From Rhodoferax sp. UBA4127 (GTDB taxonomy: Bacteria; Pseudomonadota; Gammaproteobacteria; Burkholderiales; Burkholderiaceae_C), in NCBI GenBank assembly GCA_002381045.1, contig DFWT01000291.1:1-6922 (forward strand): 6,922 nucleotides of DNA, read 5' to 3'. Of the stretch, positions 4,637 to 6,922 are shown in pieces. The notes beneath the pieces were generated by a model that ran no database searches, had not been told where the DNA came from, and saw only the letters and a program-made list of their open reading frames with translations. The position numbers were made by a program, and so were the translations under genes. Numbering within the stretch: the first letter of the stretch is position 1; every line of letters starts with the position of its first letter.

Positions 4637-6109
4637 TCAGTTTTCTTTCTTTTCTTCCGGCCGCTCGACCAGCGTCTTGCTCACGACCACCGGTTGGCCT
4701 TTCAATTGGTTCAGGGCCTGTATCAATGGAAAGTCTTTGTCCGTTCCCAACTCGGGCAAACGGCGCTCAGAGGCCGGCTTCTTCAGTTCTTCTTCGAGCT
4801 TGATGCGGGCCTCCTCACGCGCTTTTTCTCGCGCCACATCTTTGACCTCTGCACCCTGGCCGCTGGTCAGGTGTTTTTCCAGGTCGGCTTCGCGAGTGCG
4901 CAGCGCGGCAAAGAGGTTGCCTTCTTCGGTTTCATCCACCATTACATCGGGCACGATGCCTTTGGCCTGAATCGACTTGCCGCTGGGCGTGTAGTACCGG
5001 CTGGTGGTCAGTTTCAGGGCCGCTGACGGGCAGTTGTCCATGCGAAATGCCGGGTCAAGACACACTGCGGTTTGCACCGAGCCTTTGCCAAAGGTCTGGT
5101 TGCCAAGCAGCTTGGCGCGCTGGTGGTCCTGCAAGGCTCCGGCAACGATTTCGCTGGCCGAGGCCGAGCCCTCATTGACCAGCACCACCAGGGGGATGGT
5201 TTTGAGTAATCCGTTGGTCACTGTTTCTAGGTGCTTGAGCGGATCAGGTCCGCCTCGGCGATGGTAGAAACGCGGCGAGGCTTTGTAGGTGAATTTGCTC
5301 TCGGGCAACTGGCCGTTGGCAGACACCACGGTGACGTTCTCAGGCAGGAAGGCCGCCGAAATCGCAACGGCAGCATCCAGGTAACCACCTGGATCATTGC
5401 GAAGGTCAAGCACCAGTCCCTTGAGCTTGGGGTCCTGTTTGTAGAGGTCTTCGACCTTGCGGGCAAAGTCGGCCACGGTACGTTCCTGGAACTGACTGAT
5501 GCGCACCCATGCATAACCGGGCTCCAGATTTTTAGCCTTGACGCTTTGGGTCTTGATTTCTTCGCGGACGATGGTCACCGGAAAGGTGCGGTTTTCCTCT
5601 TTGCGAAACACGCTCAACAGCACCTTGGTGTTGGGTTCACCGCGCATGCGCTTGACGCCTTCATTGAGCGTCATGCCTTTGACAGGGGAGTCATCAATTT
5701 TGACAATCAGGTCGTTGGGCTTGAGTCCGGCCCGGTAGGCCGGTGAGTCTTCGATGGGTGATACCACCTTGATCAGGCCGTCTTCCTGCGAAATTTCAAT
5801 ACCCACACCGACAAATTTGCCGGTAGTGCCTTCGTTGAAATCTTTCAGCGATTTTTTGTCAAGATACACGGAGTGCGGGTCCAGCCCGGCCACCATGCCG
5901 GCGATGGCGTCGGTGATGAGCTTTTTCTCATCCACAGGCTCCACATAGTTGCTTTTGACCATGCCGAACACCGCTGCCAACTGCTGCAATTCTTCCAGCG
6001 GCAGTGGCGCCATGGCCCCTCGTGCCACGGTCTGCAGGGACACGGTGGTAAGGGCCCCTGCGACCACACCCACAGCGACCCAGCCAGCGACTTTCAATTT
6101 ATGACCCAT
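4637..6109 (-). CDS. ctpA: S41-family carboxyl-terminal processing protease
   Basis: A 490-residue serine protease of the CtpA/Prc type that trims or degrades envelope proteins from their C-termini in the periplasm; in related bacteria targets include lipoproteins and peptidoglycan hydrolases. Residues about 5-28 form a signal peptide or anchor. A PDZ domain (about 97-180) starts with GKFVGVGIEI, with VSPIEDSPAYRAGLKPND typical of its binding groove. The S41 core carries LVLDLRNDPGGYLD (232-245), VNEGSASASEIVAGAL with catalytic Ser317, and GNQTFGKGSVQ with Lys342 and Gln346; the 25-residue Ser-Lys gap is the family's. Residues 350-360 hold an extra Cys pair in what looks like an 8-residue insertion. 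A charged Lys/Glu-rich segment (about 420-450) precedes the C-terminus. Start ATG 6109 has GGAAG 4 nt upstream. It lies between gpmA and moeB. Confidence 0.95.
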   Translation of the reverse strand: MGHKLKVAGWVAVGVVAGALTTVSLQTVARGAMAPLPLEELQQLAAVFGMVKSNYVEPVDEKKLITDAIAGMVAGLDPHSVYLDKKSLKDFNEGTTGKFVGVGIEISQEDGLIKVVSPIEDSPAYRAGLKPNDLIVKIDDSPVKGMTLNEGVKRMRGEPNTKVLLSVFRKEENRTFPVTIVREEIKTQSVKAKNLEPGYAWVRISQFQERTVADFARKVEDLYKQDPKLKGLVLDLRNDPGGYLDAAVAISAAFLPENVTVVSANGQLPESKFTYKASPRFYHRRGGPDPLKHLETVTNGLLKTIPLVVLVNEGSASASEIVAGALQDHQRAKLLGNQTFGKGSVQTAVCLDPAFRMDNCPSAALKLTTSRYYTPSGKSIQAKGIVPDVMVDETEEGNLFAALRTREADLEKHLTSGQGAEVKDVAREKAREEARIKLEEELKKPASERRLPELGTDKDFPLIQALNQLKGQPVVVSKTLVERPEEKKEN

Positions 6110-6200
6110 GGAACTTCCAGTGCGAAAAAGTGTGCCTTAGCGGCTTTGCAAAAATGATTTGAGCCAGGATGCACGTTTGGGTTCCCTGGGCTGATCACTT
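6110..6200. other. gpmA-ctpA spacer, no clear signal
   Basis: These 91 nt separate the gpmA stop from the ctpA start on the minus strand. I see no convincing terminator hairpin and no good sigma-70 promoter; the ctpA Shine-Dalgarno GGAAG is at 6114-6118. Two minus-strand frames are open across much of it, one of which ends at TAA 6137-6139 and reads as a protein-like charged tail; this is treated as a finding, not a gene. Read-through from gpmA into ctpA is the simplest expectation. Confidence 0.5.
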
Positions 6201-6922
6201 TCAGGTTTTACCTTGCGCAGCGACTGCCGCCGCCGCCTTGGCCGCCGCCTCGGCATCGCCCAGATAGTAGTGACGAATGGGCTTCAAGTTAGCGTCGAGT
6301 TCATAAACCAGTGGAATGCCATTGGGAATGTTCAGGCCCACGATGTCATTGTCAGAAATGTCGTCTAGGTACTTCACCATGGCCCGAATCGAATTGCCGT
6401 GGGCGGCCACCACAACGCGTTTGCCCAGTTTGATGGCCGGCGCCAGCGACTCGTTCCAGAATGGCATAACCCGAGCGACGGTGTCTTTGAGGCATTCGGT
6501 CAGCGGGACTTGCTCTGGCTTGAGCTTGGCGTAGCGCACATCGCTGCGTTCGCTGCGCGGGTCGGTGGGCTCCAGTGCGGGCGGTGGCGTGTCGTAACTG
6601 CGCCGCCAAATCAACACTTGGGCATCACCGTACTGCTTGGCCATGTCGGACTTGTTCAAGCCTTGTAAGGCGCCGTAGTGGCGTTCGTTCAAACGCCAGC
6701 TGTTCACCACCGGCAACCAGGTGCGGTCCATTTCGTCCAGCACATGCCAGAGCGTGCGGGTGGCGCGCTTGAGGACACTGGTGTAGCAGACGTCAAAGTC
6801 ATAACCTTCGGCTTTGAGCAGGCGCCCACTGTTTTTGGCCTGTTCTAAGCCGAGAGGTGTCAGGTCCACATCGGTCCAGCCGGTGAAGCGGTTTTCTAGG
6901 TTCCAGGTGGATTCGCCATGGC
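6201..6922 (-). CDS. gpmA: 2,3-bisphosphoglycerate-dependent phosphoglycerate mutase (N-terminus outside window)
   Basis: GpmA interconverts 3-phosphoglycerate and 2-phosphoglycerate in glycolysis and gluconeogenesis, in the cytoplasm. The frame runs to the window edge, and the first complete codon is the catalytic histidine of the RHGES motif (HGESTWNLENRFTGWTDVDL), so only about 8-10 N-terminal residues are missing. Further signatures are YTSVLKRATRTLW, the acid/base glutamate in RLNERHYGALQGLNK, WRRSYDTPPP, and the second catalytic histidine in VVVAAHGNSIRA. The C-terminus RHYYLGDAEAAAKAAAAVAAQGKT is the normal Ala-rich end of the family. A shorter reading from GTG at 6869 is not the true start, because it would drop the phosphohistidine. 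It is the upstream member of the gpmA-ctpA-moeB run. Confidence 0.97.
   Translation of the reverse strand, partial: HGESTWNLENRFTGWTDVDLTPLGLEQAKNSGRLLKAEGYDFDVCYTSVLKRATRTLWHVLDEMDRTWLPVVNSWRLNERHYGALQGLNKSDMAKQYGDAQVLIWRRSYDTPPPALEPTDPRSERSDVRYAKLKPEQVPLTECLKDTVARVMPFWNESLAPAIKLGKRVVVAAHGNSIRAMVKYLDDISDNDIVGLNIPNGIPLVYELDANLKPIRHYYLGDAEAAAKAAAAVAAQGKT

Noticed and set aside
5375..5394. Perfect inverted repeat ATCCAGGT-AACC-ACCTGGAT inside ctpA
   Set aside because: It encodes the conserved DPGGYLD motif of the S41 core, so the symmetry is most easily explained by the codons; no T-tract follows.
3878..6109. Idea that CtpA processes the C-terminus of the MoeB substrate
   Set aside because: CtpA has a signal peptide and acts in the periplasm, whereas MoeB and its carrier are cytoplasmic.
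6225..6252. GCC/GCG repeat-like tract near the gpmA 3' end
   Set aside because: It encodes the Ala-rich C-terminus normal for GpmA and is not a regular tandem repeat.

Overview
The window looks like ordinary chromosome from a betaproteobacterium, most likely Burkholderiales near Comamonadaceae (the Limnohabitans/Rhodoferax/Polaromonas type). This rests on moderately GC-rich coding DNA, the style of the proteins and the gpmA-ctpA-moeB gene order. The taxon is an inference; no rRNA gene is present to fix it. Coding is dense, with nine genes (two cut by the window edges), and I see no insertion sequence, phage gene, CRISPR array, tRNA or rRNA.

Layout. (1) Plus strand, 1-1542: the 3' end of folE (GTP cyclohydrolase I), a short BLUF blue-light photoreceptor 2 nt downstream, and a DUF429 (RNase H-fold, predicted nuclease) gene overlapping the BLUF gene by 14 nt. 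The three are probably co-transcribed. (2) Minus strand, 3197-1553: a soluble GGDEF diguanylate cyclase followed after 1 nt by a MinD/FlhG-type ATPase, a tight two-gene operon that converges on the DUF429 gene with only 10 nt between stops. (3) Plus strand, 3365-3850: an exported thermonuclease-like (SNase) protein, divergent from the GGDEF gene across a 167-nt spacer. (4) Minus strand, 6922-3878: gpmA (phosphoglycerate mutase, N-terminus cut), a ctpA-type S41 periplasmic protease, and a MoeB/ThiF-family adenylyltransferase. The convergent SNase and MoeB genes share a compact bidirectional terminator in which one middle arm can serve both strands.

How they may work together. The gpmA-ctpA-moeB block is housekeeping: glycolysis, envelope proteolysis, and sulfur-carrier activation for molybdopterin and possibly thiamine. 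The more unusual parts are the two regulatory couples. One is a light sensor locked into a folate/pterin gene cluster with a predicted nuclease. The other is a c-di-GMP synthase translationally linked to an FlhG-like ATPase that lacks the FlhF-activating N-terminal motif and has no flhF beside it. These two are the best candidates for under-described biology here, but no partner or output is visible in the sequence. No stretch longer than 300 bases lacks a gene.
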